Assembly (NCBI GenBank): GCA_903927005.1
Contig: CAIYLH010000115.1
Span: forward strand, 62,001 to 126,000
DNA: 64,000 nt
From: an uncultured Pseudomonadota bacterium
GTDB lineage: Bacteria > Pseudomonadota > Gammaproteobacteria > Steroidobacterales > Steroidobacteraceae
Direction of reading: 5' to 3'
Below the pieces are notes generated by a model. The model was not told the origin of the DNA, searched no databases, and saw only the letters and a program-made list of their open reading frames with translations. The position numbers and the translations under genes are program-made. Positions 1-8,986 of the stretch are shown here, piece after piece. The number at the start of each line of letters is the position of its first letter. The first letter of the stretch is position 1.

Positions 1-705
1 CGCAGGCGCCTGGAATACATCAACGAAGCGCAGTCGCACACCGGTGGCGCCACGCTGCGACATCAGCGCACCGACGTCGTCCAGATGCGCCAGCGCAAGG
101 GTTGCGTCGTGATCTTGCAGGCCCACCTCGAAGATACCGGCGACGGTAAAGGCGCGGATCCGCGGCGCCAGCTCGCCATCGCCGCCGGCCGCCGGCACCA
201 TCACCGTCAGTTCATCGCCGGGACTCACCCGCAACTGGAACGCAAGCGCCCGGCCGAGCACGATCTGGTTAGCGCCAGGCAGCAACGCGGACAACGAACC
301 GCTGATCAGCGAGCGATCGATCATCGTCACCGAACCCTCACGAGCCGGGTCTATGCCGCGCAGGGTTGCACTGGACATCTCGGCGCCGTGCACGAGCAGC
401 GCCTGCTGCTCGGCGTAAGCGGCCGCCCCGACCACGCCTGGGGCCCGCCGCGCGCGGTCCGCCAGCGCCTGACCATCGACCACGCCGCCGTCCGCCGCCA
501 CCAGCGTCGCGTGCGCCGACAGGCTCAGCAGCCGGCCACGCAGCTCGCCCTCAAAGCCGTTCATGACCGACAGGATCGTGATCAACGCCGCGACGCCGAG
601 CGCGACGCCCAGCAGCGACACCCAGGTAATGAACGAAACGAAAAATCCCGCCTCTCGCGAACGCACATAGCGCAGCGCGACAAACAGCTCTAAGGGAAGA
701 ATCAT
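1..705 (-). CDS. lolC: LolC/LolE-type lipoprotein-releasing ABC permease (C-terminus outside window)
   Basis: Inner-membrane permease of the LolCDE complex, which extracts outer-membrane lipoproteins and hands them to LolA. The frame starts at ATG 705 and stays open for 235 codons to the window edge, so the C-terminal part is missing. The start MILPLELFVALRYVRS, a first membrane segment at about residues 22-46, and the following VMNGFEGELR (47-56) are the LolC/LolE N-terminal signature. The rest visible is the periplasmic MacB-like domain. LolC and LolE cannot be told apart from this half. It is divergent from the small secreted protein gene at 816. It was found by translating the reverse strand at the edge. 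Confidence 0.9.
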   Translation of the reverse strand, partial: MILPLELFVALRYVRSREAGFFVSFITWVSLLGVALGVAALITILSVMNGFEGELRGRLLSLSAHATLVAADGGVVDGQALADRARRAPGVVGAAAYAEQQALLVHGAEMSSATLRGIDPAREGSVTMIDRSLISGSLSALLPGANQIVLGRALAFQLRVSPGDELTVMVPAAGGDGELAPRIRAFTVAGIFEVGLQDHDATLALAHLDDVGALMSQRGATGVRLRFVDVFQAPA

Positions 706-815
706 GGCGCGATTAGACCATGCCGGCCCAGAACTGCGAACCGCGTCATGCTCCGGCACAGGCGCGCTGCAGCCGGCCGACGGGCCGGTGCTATAGTCGC
801 CTCAGGAGGTGCAAC

Positions 816-1094
816 ATGTCCCCTATGCCCCGTTCTGCCGCACCCGTTCTGCTCATGGTCTGCCTGCTCGGCGCAGTTGCCGCGCCGTCCGCCTCCGCCA
901 CCGACAGCCAGACGACGGCGGCCCCAGCGCGCGGCCAGCGCATGCAGGCGGTCGAGGCGGCGTTTGGCGAGCCCAGCCAGCGCTACCCGGCCATCGGCAA
1001 CCCAGCCATTAGCCGCTGGGACTACCCCGGTTTCGTGGTTTTCTTCGAGAACGACCACGTCGTCCATGCGGTGCGCCTGACCCCGACCGGCTGA
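816..1094 (+). CDS. small secreted protein of unknown function
   Basis: A 92-residue protein that I cannot name. The start at ATG 816 is chosen because a strong AGGAGG lies 6 bases upstream (804-809); an in-frame ATG at 720 lacks one. Residues 1-28 look like a signal peptide (MSPMPRS, hydrophobic LLMVCLLGAVAA, cleavage after ASA), so the product is probably periplasmic. The mature part is short, with a conserved-looking core of ARGQRMQAVEAAFGEP followed by RWDYPGFVVFFEND. That resembles small proteins encoded near housekeeping genes in beta- and gammaproteobacteria, but this is from memory. It lies between the lol genes and mfd, with its own ribosome-binding site. Confidence 0.75.
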   Translation: MSPMPRSAAPVLLMVCLLGAVAAPSASATDSQTTAAPARGQRMQAVEAAFGEPSQRYPAIGNPAISRWDYPGFVVFFENDHVVHAVRLTPTG

Positions 1095-1238
1095 TCCTGG
1101 CCGGCGGGCAGCGCCCCCTCGACCGATCCCAGCCGCAGGACAGCCATTGCGGCGGGCGCCGCGCCCGGTATCCTTCCGCCTCCCCCCGCCGGCACCCGCC
1201 GGGCGGGTGTCTATTGCCGTGCCGATGGGGTTGCCTGA
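1095..1238. other. intergenic region upstream of mfd
   Basis: A 144-base gap. It contains a GC-rich hairpin (CACCCG and CGGGTG arms, about 1194-1210) without a T-run, so it is not a convincing terminator. No clear promoter could be picked out. Confidence 0.4.
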
Positions 1239-4200
1239 GTGTCACCGGTCTTTGATCCCCTGCTGCCGTCCGCCCGCGCCCCCGAGGCCCGCTGGGGCGA
1301 GCTGTATGGGGCTGCCCTGTCGCTGGCGCTGGTAGAGGCCGCCGCACGCCATGCGGGCCCCCTGCTGGCCGTGACCGCCACCGCCCGGGAGGCGGAGCGA
1401 CTCGCGCTCGAGCTGGGCTTCTTTGCGCCTGCGGAGCTGCCGGTACTGGTCCTGCCCGACTACGAAACCCTCCCCTACGACGTCTTCTCGCCGCACCCGG
1501 ACATCACCTCACAGCGACTGGCGACCCTGGCCGCGCTGACTGGCCTGCGTCGCGGCATCGTCGTGGTGGCGATTGACGCGTTACTGATGCGGCTGCCGCC
1601 GGCAAGCTTCGTCGCCGCCCACACGCTGATGCTGGCGGCCGGCGAGCGGCTGGACCTGGCGGCCTTCCGCGAACGGCTGACCGCGGCGGGTTACGCGGCG
1701 GTCGGCCAGGTCGCGACGCCCGGCGAATATGCCCAGCGCGGCTCGCTGATCGACCTGTGGCCGATGGGCGCGGAGGTGCCGTACCGCATCGACCTGTTCG
1801 ACGCCGACGTCGACAGCATCCGCACCTTCGATGCAGAGACGCAGCGCTCCGGCGAGAAGCTGGCACGGATCCGCCTGCTGCCTGCGCGTGAGTTCTCGCT
1901 GACGCCGGAGGCGGTCAAGGAGTTCCGCCGTCGCTATCGGCAGCGCTTCGAGGGCGACGTCAATCGCTCGCAGATCTACCGGAGCTTCAGCGACGCGCTG
2001 CCCGTCGGCGGCATCGAGTACTACCTGCCGTTGTGCTTCGACCGCCTGGCGACGCTGTTCGACTACCTGACAGGCCCGCTGCTGCTGGTCGACACCTGTG
2101 GGCTGGCCGGCGTACTGGAGCGCGCCTGGCAGGACATCTGCCATCGTCATGAGCAACGCTGCCATGACATAGAGCGTCCCCTGCTCAATCCCGCCGAAGT
2201 GTTCCTGCCGCCGGATGAGCTCGACACCTGCCTCGCCCGGTTGCAGCGGGTCACCGTCACCGCGCTGAAGGTGGCCCCCATCGCCGCCACTGCGCAGGCG
2301 GTCGCGTACCGCAACTACGGCACCGACGCGCCGCCGCTGCTGAAGATGGACCCGCGCGCCGAGGCCCCCGCCGCCGCGCTGCTCGCCTTCGTGCGCGCCT
2401 TCGACGGCCACGTGCTGTTCGCCGCGGAGTCGGCCGGCCGACGCGAGGTCTTGCTGGAGCTGCTGCATCGCAACGACTGCTTCCCCAAGACCGTTGCCGG
2501 CTGGGACGAATTTCGCGCCGAACCCGGCCAGGTGTCGATCACGGTCAACGGCCACGTCGGCGGCCTGCTGGTCCCGGCCGCCCGACTTGCGATCGTCACC
2601 GAGGAACAGCTGTATGGCGAGCGCGCCCGTCAGGAGCGCCGTCGGCGCCGTGCGGAGCGCGATCCAGAACAGATCCTGCGCGACCTCAAGGACCTGACGA
2701 TCGGCGCCCCGGTCGTGCACGAGGACCACGGCGTCGGCCGCTACCACGGCCTGAAGATGCTGGACGTGGACGGCCTGGCACACGAGTTCCTGGTCATCGA
2801 GTACCTGGGCGGCGACAAGCTGTACGTGCCCGTCACGGCGCTGCAGCGGGTCACCCGCTACACCGGCGCGCCGGCGGAAAGCGCACCGCTGCACAAGCTG
2901 GGCGGCGCAGAGTGGCCCAAGGCGCGCCGCCGTGCGGCTGACCGCGTCCGCGATGTCGCCGCCGAACTGCTCGATCTGTACGCACGGCGCGCCGCCCGCG
3001 AGGGCACGCCGATGGTGCCGGATCCGAAGGAGTTCGCGGCGTTCGAAGACGCGTTCCCGTTCGAGGAGACCCACGACCAACACGAGGCGATCAAGGCGGT
3101 GCTGGCGGACCTGGCCACCGCCAAGCCGATGGATCGGGTCGTCTGTGGAGACGTCGGCTTCGGCAAGACCGAGGTCGCGATGCGTGCCGCGTTCGCCGCC
3201 GTGCAGGCTGGCAAGCAGGTCGCGGTGCTGGTACCGACCACGCTGCTGGCGCAGCAGCACCACCAGACATTCACCGACCGCTTCGCCGACTGGCCGGTGC
3301 GCGTCGAGAGCTTGTCGCGCTTCCGCTCCACCAAGGAGGCGAAAGCGGTCACGGAGGGCCTTGCCAGCGGCACGATCGACATCGTGGTCGCGACTCATCG
3401 GCTGCTGCAGTCGGGCATCAAGTTCGCACGGCTCGGGCTCGTCATCATCGACGAGGAGCACCGCTTCGGCGTGCGCGACAAGGAACGCCTGAAGGCACTG
3501 CGCGCCGACGTCGACATGCTGACTCTGACGGCCACGCCGATCCCACGCACACTGAACATGGCGCTCGGCGGTCTGCGCGAGCTGTCACTGATCACCACGC
3601 CACCGGCCGAACGTCTCGCGGTGCAGACCTTCGTTCTGGAGTGGAATGCCGCGACCATCCGCGAGGCGATCCTGCGCGAGATCCGCCGCGGCGGTCAGGT
3701 CTACTTCGTCCACAATGCCGTCGAGTCGATCGAACGGCGAGCGGCCGAACTGCGCGTACTGGTTCCGGAGGCCGACGTGCGCGTAGGTCACGGCCAGATG
3801 CGCGAGCGGGATCTAGAGCGGCTGATGCTGGATTTCTACCACCGGCGCTTCAACCTGCTGCTGTGCACGACCATCATCGAGAGCGGCATCGACGTGCCCA
3901 CCGCCAACACGATCGTCATCGATCGCGCTGACCGCTTCGGGCTCGCCCAGCTGCACCAGCTGCGCGGCCGCGTTGGCCGCTCGCACCATCGCGCGTTTGC
4001 CTACCTGCTCGCGCCACCCAAGGCCGCGCTCACTGGCGATGCGGCCAAGCGCCTGGAGGCGATCGAGTCGCTGGAGGATCTGGGCGCGGGCTTCGCGCTC
4101 GCGACCCAGGACCTCGAGATCCGTGGCGCCGGCGAACTGCTCGGCGACGAGCAGAGCGGACAGATCACCGAGGTGGGCTTTACGCTCTACCTCGACCTGC

Positions 4201-4724
4201 TGGATCGCGCCATCAAGGCGCTCAAGGCGGGCAAAGAGCCGAACCTGGACGCACCCCTGCACTCCGGCCCGGAAGTCGACCTGCACGTGCCAACGCTGAT
4301 CCCGGCCGACTACATGCCAGACGTGCACCTGCGGCTGGTGCTGTACAAGCGCATCGCCGCGGCCGCAGACAGCGAAGCGCTGGACGAGCTGGCAGCGGAG
4401 ATGATCGACCGCTTCGGACCGCTGCCGGCGCCGATCGACAACCTGTACCGCGTGACGCGCCTCAAGCTTGCTGCCAGCGCGCTCGGGCTCAAGCGGCTGG
4501 ACGTCGGTCCGCTGGGCGGGGTGGTCGATTTCGGCACCGAACACCAGGTGGATCCGTCAGCGGTGCTGCGGCTGGTACAGAAGGAAGGCAAGATCTACCG
4601 GCTGGATGGCCCGACGCGGCTGCGACACACCCACAAGGCAGAGCTGCCCGCCGCACGCTTCAAGTTCGCCGAGCAGCTGCTCACGGCGCTCGCCGTCGGT
4701 GCATCGGGTAAACTGGCCCCATGA
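1239..4724 (+). CDS. mfd: transcription-repair coupling factor Mfd
   Basis: Mfd removes RNA polymerase stalled at DNA lesions and recruits UvrA. At 1161 residues it has normal length. The N-terminal UvrB-homology module is followed by the RNA-polymerase-interaction domain (IGAPVVHEDHGVGRY), then the RecG-like translocase with Walker A GDVGFGKTE near residue 637 and the DEEH box at about 738-741 (IIDEEHRFG). The C-terminal TRCF domain is complete. The start is GTG 1239; no good Shine-Dalgarno is visible. The stop codon shares bases with the start of csiV (ATGA overlap), so the two are translationally coupled. Confidence 0.98.
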   Translation: MSPVFDPLLPSARAPEARWGELYGAALSLALVEAAARHAGPLLAVTATAREAERLALELGFFAPAELPVLVLPDYETLPYDVFSPHPDITSQRLATLAALTGLRRGIVVVAIDALLMRLPPASFVAAHTLMLAAGERLDLAAFRERLTAAGYAAVGQVATPGEYAQRGSLIDLWPMGAEVPYRIDLFDADVDSIRTFDAETQRSGEKLARIRLLPAREFSLTPEAVKEFRRRYRQRFEGDVNRSQIYRSFSDALPVGGIEYYLPLCFDRLATLFDYLTGPLLLVDTCGLAGVLERAWQDICHRHEQRCHDIERPLLNPAEVFLPPDELDTCLARLQRVTVTALKVAPIAATAQAVAYRNYGTDAPPLLKMDPRAEAPAAALLAFVRAFDGHVLFAAESAGRREVLLELLHRNDCFPKTVAGWDEFRAEPGQVSITVNGHVGGLLVPAARLAIVTEEQLYGERARQERRRRRAERDPEQILRDLKDLTIGAPVVHEDHGVGRYHGLKMLDVDGLAHEFLVIEYLGGDKLYVPVTALQRVTRYTGAPAESAPLHKLGGAEWPKARRRAADRVRDVAAELLDLYARRAAREGTPMVPDPKEFAAFEDAFPFEETHDQHEAIKAVLADLATAKPMDRVVCGDVGFGKTEVAMRAAFAAVQAGKQVAVLVPTTLLAQQHHQTFTDRFADWPVRVESLSRFRSTKEAKAVTEGLASGTIDIVVATHRLLQSGIKFARLGLVIIDEEHRFGVRDKERLKALRADVDMLTLTATPIPRTLNMALGGLRELSLITTPPAERLAVQTFVLEWNAATIREAILREIRRGGQVYFVHNAVESIERRAAELRVLVPEADVRVGHGQMRERDLERLMLDFYHRRFNLLLCTTIIESGIDVPTANTIVIDRADRFGLAQLHQLRGRVGRSHHRAFAYLLAPPKAALTGDAAKRLEAIESLEDLGAGFALATQDLEIRGAGELLGDEQSGQITEVGFTLYLDLLDRAIKALKAGKEPNLDAPLHSGPEVDLHVPTLIPADYMPDVHLRLVLYKRIAAAADSEALDELAAEMIDRFGPLPAPIDNLYRVTRLKLAASALGLKRLDVGPLGGVVDFGTEHQVDPSAVLRLVQKEGKIYRLDGPTRLRHTHKAELPAARFKFAEQLLTALAVGASGKLAP

Positions 4725-5275
4725 CCGGTCCTGTGACCCGCCGCACCGTGCTCCTTGGCCTCGCCGCCGGCATGGCGCTGCCCGCGCTTGGGGAGATCCC
4801 CGCCGGCAGCTCAAAAGTCATCGTCGAGATGCTCGCGTTCCGCCAGAACGGCACGCTACCGAAGCCTTTGCCGCTGCCCCCGCTGCCATTGGTGTCGAGC
4901 ATTGCCGGCCGAGTGGAAATCCTCGGCGCCGACGCCTGGCAGCTCGGCGCTGCCAAGGATGCGCTCGGCCGCAAGGGTGGGATGCACATCCTCGCGCACA
5001 CCGCGTGGAGCGCCGTCGTGCCACCGAACGGCCGCACTACGGCGCGACTGGACGACGTACTGGGCGATGGCTCGCCCCTGACGGGCGGCATTGCCGTGCA
5101 GCGCAGCCAGTACCTGTTCATGTTCGTGGACGTCGACTGGGCGAGCGGCGGACATGTTTACGGGATTCGCAACAAGCGCCGGATCAAGTTCGGCGAACGC
5201 CACTACTTCGATCACCCGGCATTTGGACTGATCATTCAGGTGCGCCCCAGCAAGGACACGCCGACGGGCGAGTAA
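4721..5275 (+). CDS. csiV: CsiV-family periplasmic peptidoglycan-binding protein
   Basis: A 184-residue exported protein. CsiV was described in Vibrio as a periplasmic partner of the penicillin-binding-protein activator LpoA, needed for peptidoglycan assembly and cell shape. The C-terminal block RRIKFGERHYFDHPAFGLII, preceded by a beta-rich YLFMFVDVDW stretch, is typical of the family, and csiV next to mfd is the usual gammaproteobacterial neighbourhood. The N-terminus TRRTVLLGLAAGMALPALG is a signal peptide with twin arginines, so Tat export is possible. It is shorter than the Vibrio protein. It starts inside the mfd stop (ATGA) and runs convergent to the next gene, 6 bases away. Confidence 0.8.
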   Translation: MTGPVTRRTVLLGLAAGMALPALGEIPAGSSKVIVEMLAFRQNGTLPKPLPLPPLPLVSSIAGRVEILGADAWQLGAAKDALGRKGGMHILAHTAWSAVVPPNGRTTARLDDVLGDGSPLTGGIAVQRSQYLFMFVDVDWASGGHVYGIRNKRRIKFGERHYFDHPAFGLIIQVRPSKDTPTGE

Positions 5276-5281
5276 TCGCGC

Positions 5282-6211
5282 TCAGCCATCCCCGGGCGCA
5301 GTTAAACCCATCGCCCCGGCATTGCCGCGCTTCGCCCGCACATCCTCCAAGGCGAGCTGCGCCTCGTGTAGCAACTGGTCCGGCGTTGAGTCCGGACCGG
5401 GCAGCATCTGTGCGACGCCGCAGCAGACGGTGACGACCCTTGCGATCGGCGAGCGCGGATGGTGCAAGTGCAGCTCACGCACGCGCACGCCCAGCAACTG
5501 GGCGTGATGCTGCGCTTGCTCTGCGTCCATCCCGGCCGCCAGTCCCACGAAACGACCGCCCTCGACGCGCGCGACAAGGTCGCTCGCGCGCCGCAGCCCG
5601 CTGAGCAACGAACGACCCACACGCCGAATCACCGTATCGCCGGCCGCTCGGCCGAAGGTCGCGTTGTAGATCCCCAGTGCGTCGATGTCGAATACGAACA
5701 CCGCTAGCGCTCGGCCCTCGCGCTGCGCGATCGCGAAGTCACGCCGGTAGAACTCGTGGAACAGTTCGATATGACGCAGGCCGGTCAAGCGGTCATCGCG
5801 CGCCAGCGGTGGCCGCGACGTGGGCAGCGCGTCGCCGCGCGCCGGCGGCAGCCCGATCCGATCGTGGAACACCGCGTAATGCGTCACCGTACCGGTCTCG
5901 TCGTGCAGCGGCTGGAAACGCAGCTCAGCTGAATAGGGACCGAGCATCGGGTCGGTCAATGCGACCTGCAGCGAAACCGAGTCACCGGCGATGAATACCC
6001 GCCGCAAATCGGCGATGCGCGCGGAATCGACCCCCTCGCCCAGCAGGCCCGCCAGTCCCGCCGCACTCACCGCCTCCGCGCTCGTCGCGCGCAGCTCGGC
6101 GAGCGGCTGGTTGACCAGCACCACCGGCAGCGCCTCGTCGCGAGTGTCCAGCACCGCAGCGGCTCCCGGCCACTGATCGAGCAACGCGAGGGTCAAGCGG
6201 TCGGTCAACAT
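5282..6211 (-). CDS. PAS-GGDEF-like protein with degenerate signature, probably not a cyclase
   Basis: A 309-residue soluble protein. Residues 1-120 resemble a PAS sensor (LDQWPGAAAVLDT..., ending HYAVFHDR). A GGDEF fold starts at the usual D-x-LTGL entry (RLTGL, 141-145). FVFDIDALGIYN (172-183) corresponds to the metal and substrate-binding strand. The signature itself is broken: the position of GGDEF reads EGGRF (217-221), which loses the acidic catalytic residues. Diguanylate cyclase activity is therefore unlikely; it may bind GTP or c-di-GMP, or act by protein contact. It lies 2 bases downstream of nagZ in the same direction and is the last gene of the run. Confidence 0.8.
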   Translation of the reverse strand: MLTDRLTLALLDQWPGAAAVLDTRDEALPVVLVNQPLAELRATSAEAVSAAGLAGLLGEGVDSARIADLRRVFIAGDSVSLQVALTDPMLGPYSAELRFQPLHDETGTVTHYAVFHDRIGLPPARGDALPTSRPPLARDDRLTGLRHIELFHEFYRRDFAIAQREGRALAVFVFDIDALGIYNATFGRAAGDTVIRRVGRSLLSGLRRASDLVARVEGGRFVGLAAGMDAEQAQHHAQLLGVRVRELHLHHPRSPIARVVTVCCGVAQMLPGPDSTPDQLLHEAQLALEDVRAKRGNAGAMGLTAPGDG

Positions 6212-6213
6212 CC

Positions 6214-7275
6214 TCAGGCGTCCCCTTCCAGTCGCAACACCGGGCGAGCATCGCGGGCGCGCTCAAGCGCAGCACTGGTACGCTGCCAACGATCGGAGGC
6301 GCGCAGCTCGCTATACACCGCAAGGCCGCTGGCACCGTGACCATGCAATCGCGCCAGACGCAGCGACGAGACCGGCTCCGGCCCGCGACGCAGGCCGTCG
6401 AGCACCTCGTGAACAGCGCCACGTGCATTGCAGACCAGCAGCATGTCGCAACCCGCCGCAAGAGCCAGACGCGCCCGCTCGACGATGCCGCCGAACGCGG
6501 CAGCACCGGCCATGCTCAGGTCATCGGTGAACACCGCACCCTGGAAGCCGAGATTGCCGCGCAGCACCCCGGCAACCCAGCGACGCGACAGACTGGCCGG
6601 CAGCGGATCGACCGCATCGAACACCACGTGCGCCATCATGATCGACGCCAGACCATTGGCGATCATTCGCCGGTACGGCGTCAGTTCAGGCTCGAGGTCG
6701 ACGTAGGCGCGCCGATCCACCGGCAGCGCGACGTGAGAATCCAGCACGACGGCGCCGTGACCGGGGAAATGCTTGGCGGTGGCGCTCATGCCGGCATCCC
6801 GCATGCCGAGCATCACCGCCCCTGCCAGCTCCGCGACGACAGCCGCATCGGCATGCAGCGCCCGATCGCCAATGGCCTCGCTGACGCCATACTCGAGATC
6901 CACGACCGGCGCGAACGCAAGGTCGATACCAAACGCACGCAGCTCGGCGCCGATCAGCCAGCCGGCGTCCCGCGCCAGCGCCCGACCCTGCTTGCGATCC
7001 ATGTCGTACTCGCGCCCGACGCGCCGCATGGCGGGCAGCAAGGTGAATCCCGGCCGGAAGCGCTGCACCCGCCCACCCTCGTGGTCGACCGCCACCAACA
7101 GCGGCGGACTGCGCACCGCGCGAATTTCAGCGACCAGCGCTGCCAACTGCTCGGGGGTGTCGTAATTGCGCGTGAAGAGGATGACGCCGCCGACCATGGG
7201 ATGTTCCAGGACCGCGCGATCCTCCGGCAACAACGAGCGGCCGGCGACATCCACCATCAGGCAGCCGAGCGTCAT
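6214..7275 (-). CDS. nagZ: beta-N-acetylhexosaminidase NagZ
   Basis: Cytoplasmic family 3 glycosidase that removes N-acetylglucosamine from imported anhydro-muropeptides during cell-wall recycling. It has 353 residues. Diagnostic motifs are AVDHEGGRVQRF (62-73), the mobile catalytic loop KHFPGHG (168-174) and the nucleophile region TDDLSMAG (250-257). The start ATG overlaps the rlmD stop by 4 bases, so it is coupled to that gene. In species with inducible ampC, NagZ products signal beta-lactamase induction; no ampR or ampC is in this window. Confidence 0.96.
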   Translation of the reverse strand: MTLGCLMVDVAGRSLLPEDRAVLEHPMVGGVILFTRNYDTPEQLAALVAEIRAVRSPPLLVAVDHEGGRVQRFRPGFTLLPAMRRVGREYDMDRKQGRALARDAGWLIGAELRAFGIDLAFAPVVDLEYGVSEAIGDRALHADAAVVAELAGAVMLGMRDAGMSATAKHFPGHGAVVLDSHVALPVDRRAYVDLEPELTPYRRMIANGLASIMMAHVVFDAVDPLPASLSRRWVAGVLRGNLGFQGAVFTDDLSMAGAAAFGGIVERARLALAAGCDMLLVCNARGAVHEVLDGLRRGPEPVSSLRLARLHGHGASGLAVYSELRASDRWQRTSAALERARDARPVLRLEGDA

Positions 7276-8576
7276 TTGCGCCGCTCGAAGACCGCGATCG
7301 ACTCGACGTGGGCCGTGTGCGGGAACATGTCCATGACTCCGGCGGCAGAGAGCTTGAAACCGTGCTCATTGACCAGCAGTCCGGCATCGCGCGCGAAACT
7401 CGCCGGATGACAGGAAATATACACCAGCCGGGTCGCGCCTCCCGCCGCGATCATCGGCAGCACCTCGGCCGCCCCGGCGCGCGGCGGATCCAGCAGCACC
7501 CGCTGATAGCGCTCGCGCGCCCACGGCTCACCGGCCAGCGGCGCAAACAGGTTCGCGACCGCAAAGCGGGCGTTGTCGATGCCGTTGATCGCCGCATTGT
7601 GTCGCGCCCTGCCGACAAGGCCGGCATCACCCTCCACCCCCAGCACCTGCGCGGCGCGACGGGCCAGCGGCAAGGTGAAGTTGCCCAGTCCGCAGAACAG
7701 GTCGAGTACCCGATCGCCCGGTTCCGGTGCCAGCAAGCGGATGGCCTCGGCGACCATGCGGCGATTGAGCTCGGCATTGATCTGCACGAAGTCCAGCGGG
7801 CCGAATTCGATGCGAACGTCGAACTCAGGCAACGTGTAGTCGAGCGTCGTGACCGCCCCTGCCAGCGGCACGGCGCTTTCGGGACCCGCGCTTTGCAGCC
7901 AGAACTGGACAGCGTGCTGACGGGAGAAATCCTGCAGGCGCGCCGTATCGGCCTCGCTGGGCGGCGCCATGACGCGCAGCACGAGCACGGTGGCGTTCTC
8001 GCCGATGCCGACCTCGATCTGTGGAATGCGATCGCCGATCGACAGCAGCCCAATCATCTCGCCGAGCGCCTCGCACAGCGGCCCCACAGGAGCTGCCAGC
8101 ACCGCGCAGTCGCGCACGTCCGTCAGCAATGGCGTGGTCCGTTCCCGGAAGCCAACGATCGCCCGCCCGCTCTTGGCGAGCAGGCGCACACCGAGTCGCG
8201 CGCGACGCCGGTAACCGAACAAAGGCCCCGCCAGTACCGGCAGCTCGCTCGCGGCGCGGACGTGACCGATACGTTCCAACTGCTGGTGCAGCTCGCGCGC
8301 CTTCGCGACAATTTGTGCCTCGGGGTCCAGGTGCTGCAGCGCACAGCCGCCGCAGCGCCCAAAATGCGGGCAGCGCGGCGTGACCCGGCTCGGTGAGCGG
8401 GTGACCAGCTCCACCAGCACCGCCTCGTCAAGCCGCTTGCGCTGCTTGACCCGCCGAATGCGAACCTGCTCGCCCGGCAGCGCGCCGGCAACGAACACCG
8501 CCTTACCGCCGAGCCGGGCGATGCCGCGGCCGTCGTGGGCGAGACCGACGATCTCGGCCGTTTCGATGCCCTGCAT
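7272..8576 (-). CDS. rlmD: 23S rRNA (uracil-1939-C5)-methyltransferase RlmD
   Basis: SAM-dependent methyltransferase with a [4Fe-4S] cluster that makes m5U1939 in 23S rRNA. It has 434 residues from ATG 8576; a longer upstream frame lies inside acpS and is not used. An N-terminal TRAM domain is followed by cluster cysteines C69, C75, C78 (CPHFGRCGGC) and C157 (VRDCAVL), the SAM loop DLFCGLGNF, and the catalytic cysteine C389 in YISCHPASFARD. Most relatives have SCNP where this has SCHP. The ATG shares one base with the acpS stop (TGATG). It lies between acpS and nagZ in a compact minus-strand operon. Confidence 0.96.
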   Translation of the reverse strand: MQGIETAEIVGLAHDGRGIARLGGKAVFVAGALPGEQVRIRRVKQRKRLDEAVLVELVTRSPSRVTPRCPHFGRCGGCALQHLDPEAQIVAKARELHQQLERIGHVRAASELPVLAGPLFGYRRRARLGVRLLAKSGRAIVGFRERTTPLLTDVRDCAVLAAPVGPLCEALGEMIGLLSIGDRIPQIEVGIGENATVLVLRVMAPPSEADTARLQDFSRQHAVQFWLQSAGPESAVPLAGAVTTLDYTLPEFDVRIEFGPLDFVQINAELNRRMVAEAIRLLAPEPGDRVLDLFCGLGNFTLPLARRAAQVLGVEGDAGLVGRARHNAAINGIDNARFAVANLFAPLAGEPWARERYQRVLLDPPRAGAAEVLPMIAAGGATRLVYISCHPASFARDAGLLVNEHGFKLSAAGVMDMFPHTAHVESIAVFERRK

Positions 8577-8986
8577 CAGCCGGCGCCGCCGGCGGTCGCC
8601 TTCTCCAGCACCGCCACTGCGACGATCAGGCCACCCTCGTCGGTCAGCGTCACGTGGCCGGCACCCGCGCCCAGCGCGGTGGCGGCGCGCAAGCCGCGTT
8701 CGGACCAGACCACCTCGGGGCGACCCCAGGCGTTGGCGACGACGCCGCAGTCGCGGATCCACAGCCCGTGCGAAAAGCCGGTGCCGAGCGCCTTGACGAT
8801 CGCCTCCTTGGCGGCGAAGCGCTGGCCAAGGAATCGCACCCGGCGCCGCTCGGTCTGAGGCAGCAGCTCGAACGCGGCACGTTCAGCCGGCATCAGCAGC
8901 CGGTCGAGAAAGTGCACACCGAAGCGCTTATAGGTGGCTGCGACCCGGTCGATCTGGACCAGGTCGGTACCGATACCGAAGATCAC
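8576..8986 (-). CDS. acpS: holo-[acyl-carrier-protein] synthase AcpS
   Basis: Transfers 4'-phosphopantetheine from CoA to the acyl carrier protein. It has 136 residues, the usual length. Magnesium ligands are D8 in [10 protein letters not shown] and E61 in [14 protein letters not shown], both present. It starts 4 bases inside the pdxJ stop. The pdxJ-acpS order is the standard gammaproteobacterial one. Confidence 0.96.
   Translation of the reverse strand: MIFGIGTDLVQIDRVAATYKRFGVHFLDRLLMPAERAAFELLPQTERRRVRFLGQRFAAKEAIVKALGTGFSHGLWIRDCGVVANAWGRPEVVWSERGLRAATALGAGAGHVTLTDEGGLIVAVAVLEKATAGGAG

Noticed and set aside
1194..1210. terminator before mfd
   Set aside because: The hairpin has no T-run after it.
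1581..3461. 626-codon open frame antisense to mfd
   Set aside because: It mirrors the mfd codons; composition is Arg/Gln/Asp-rich without any motif, as expected opposite a GC-rich gene.
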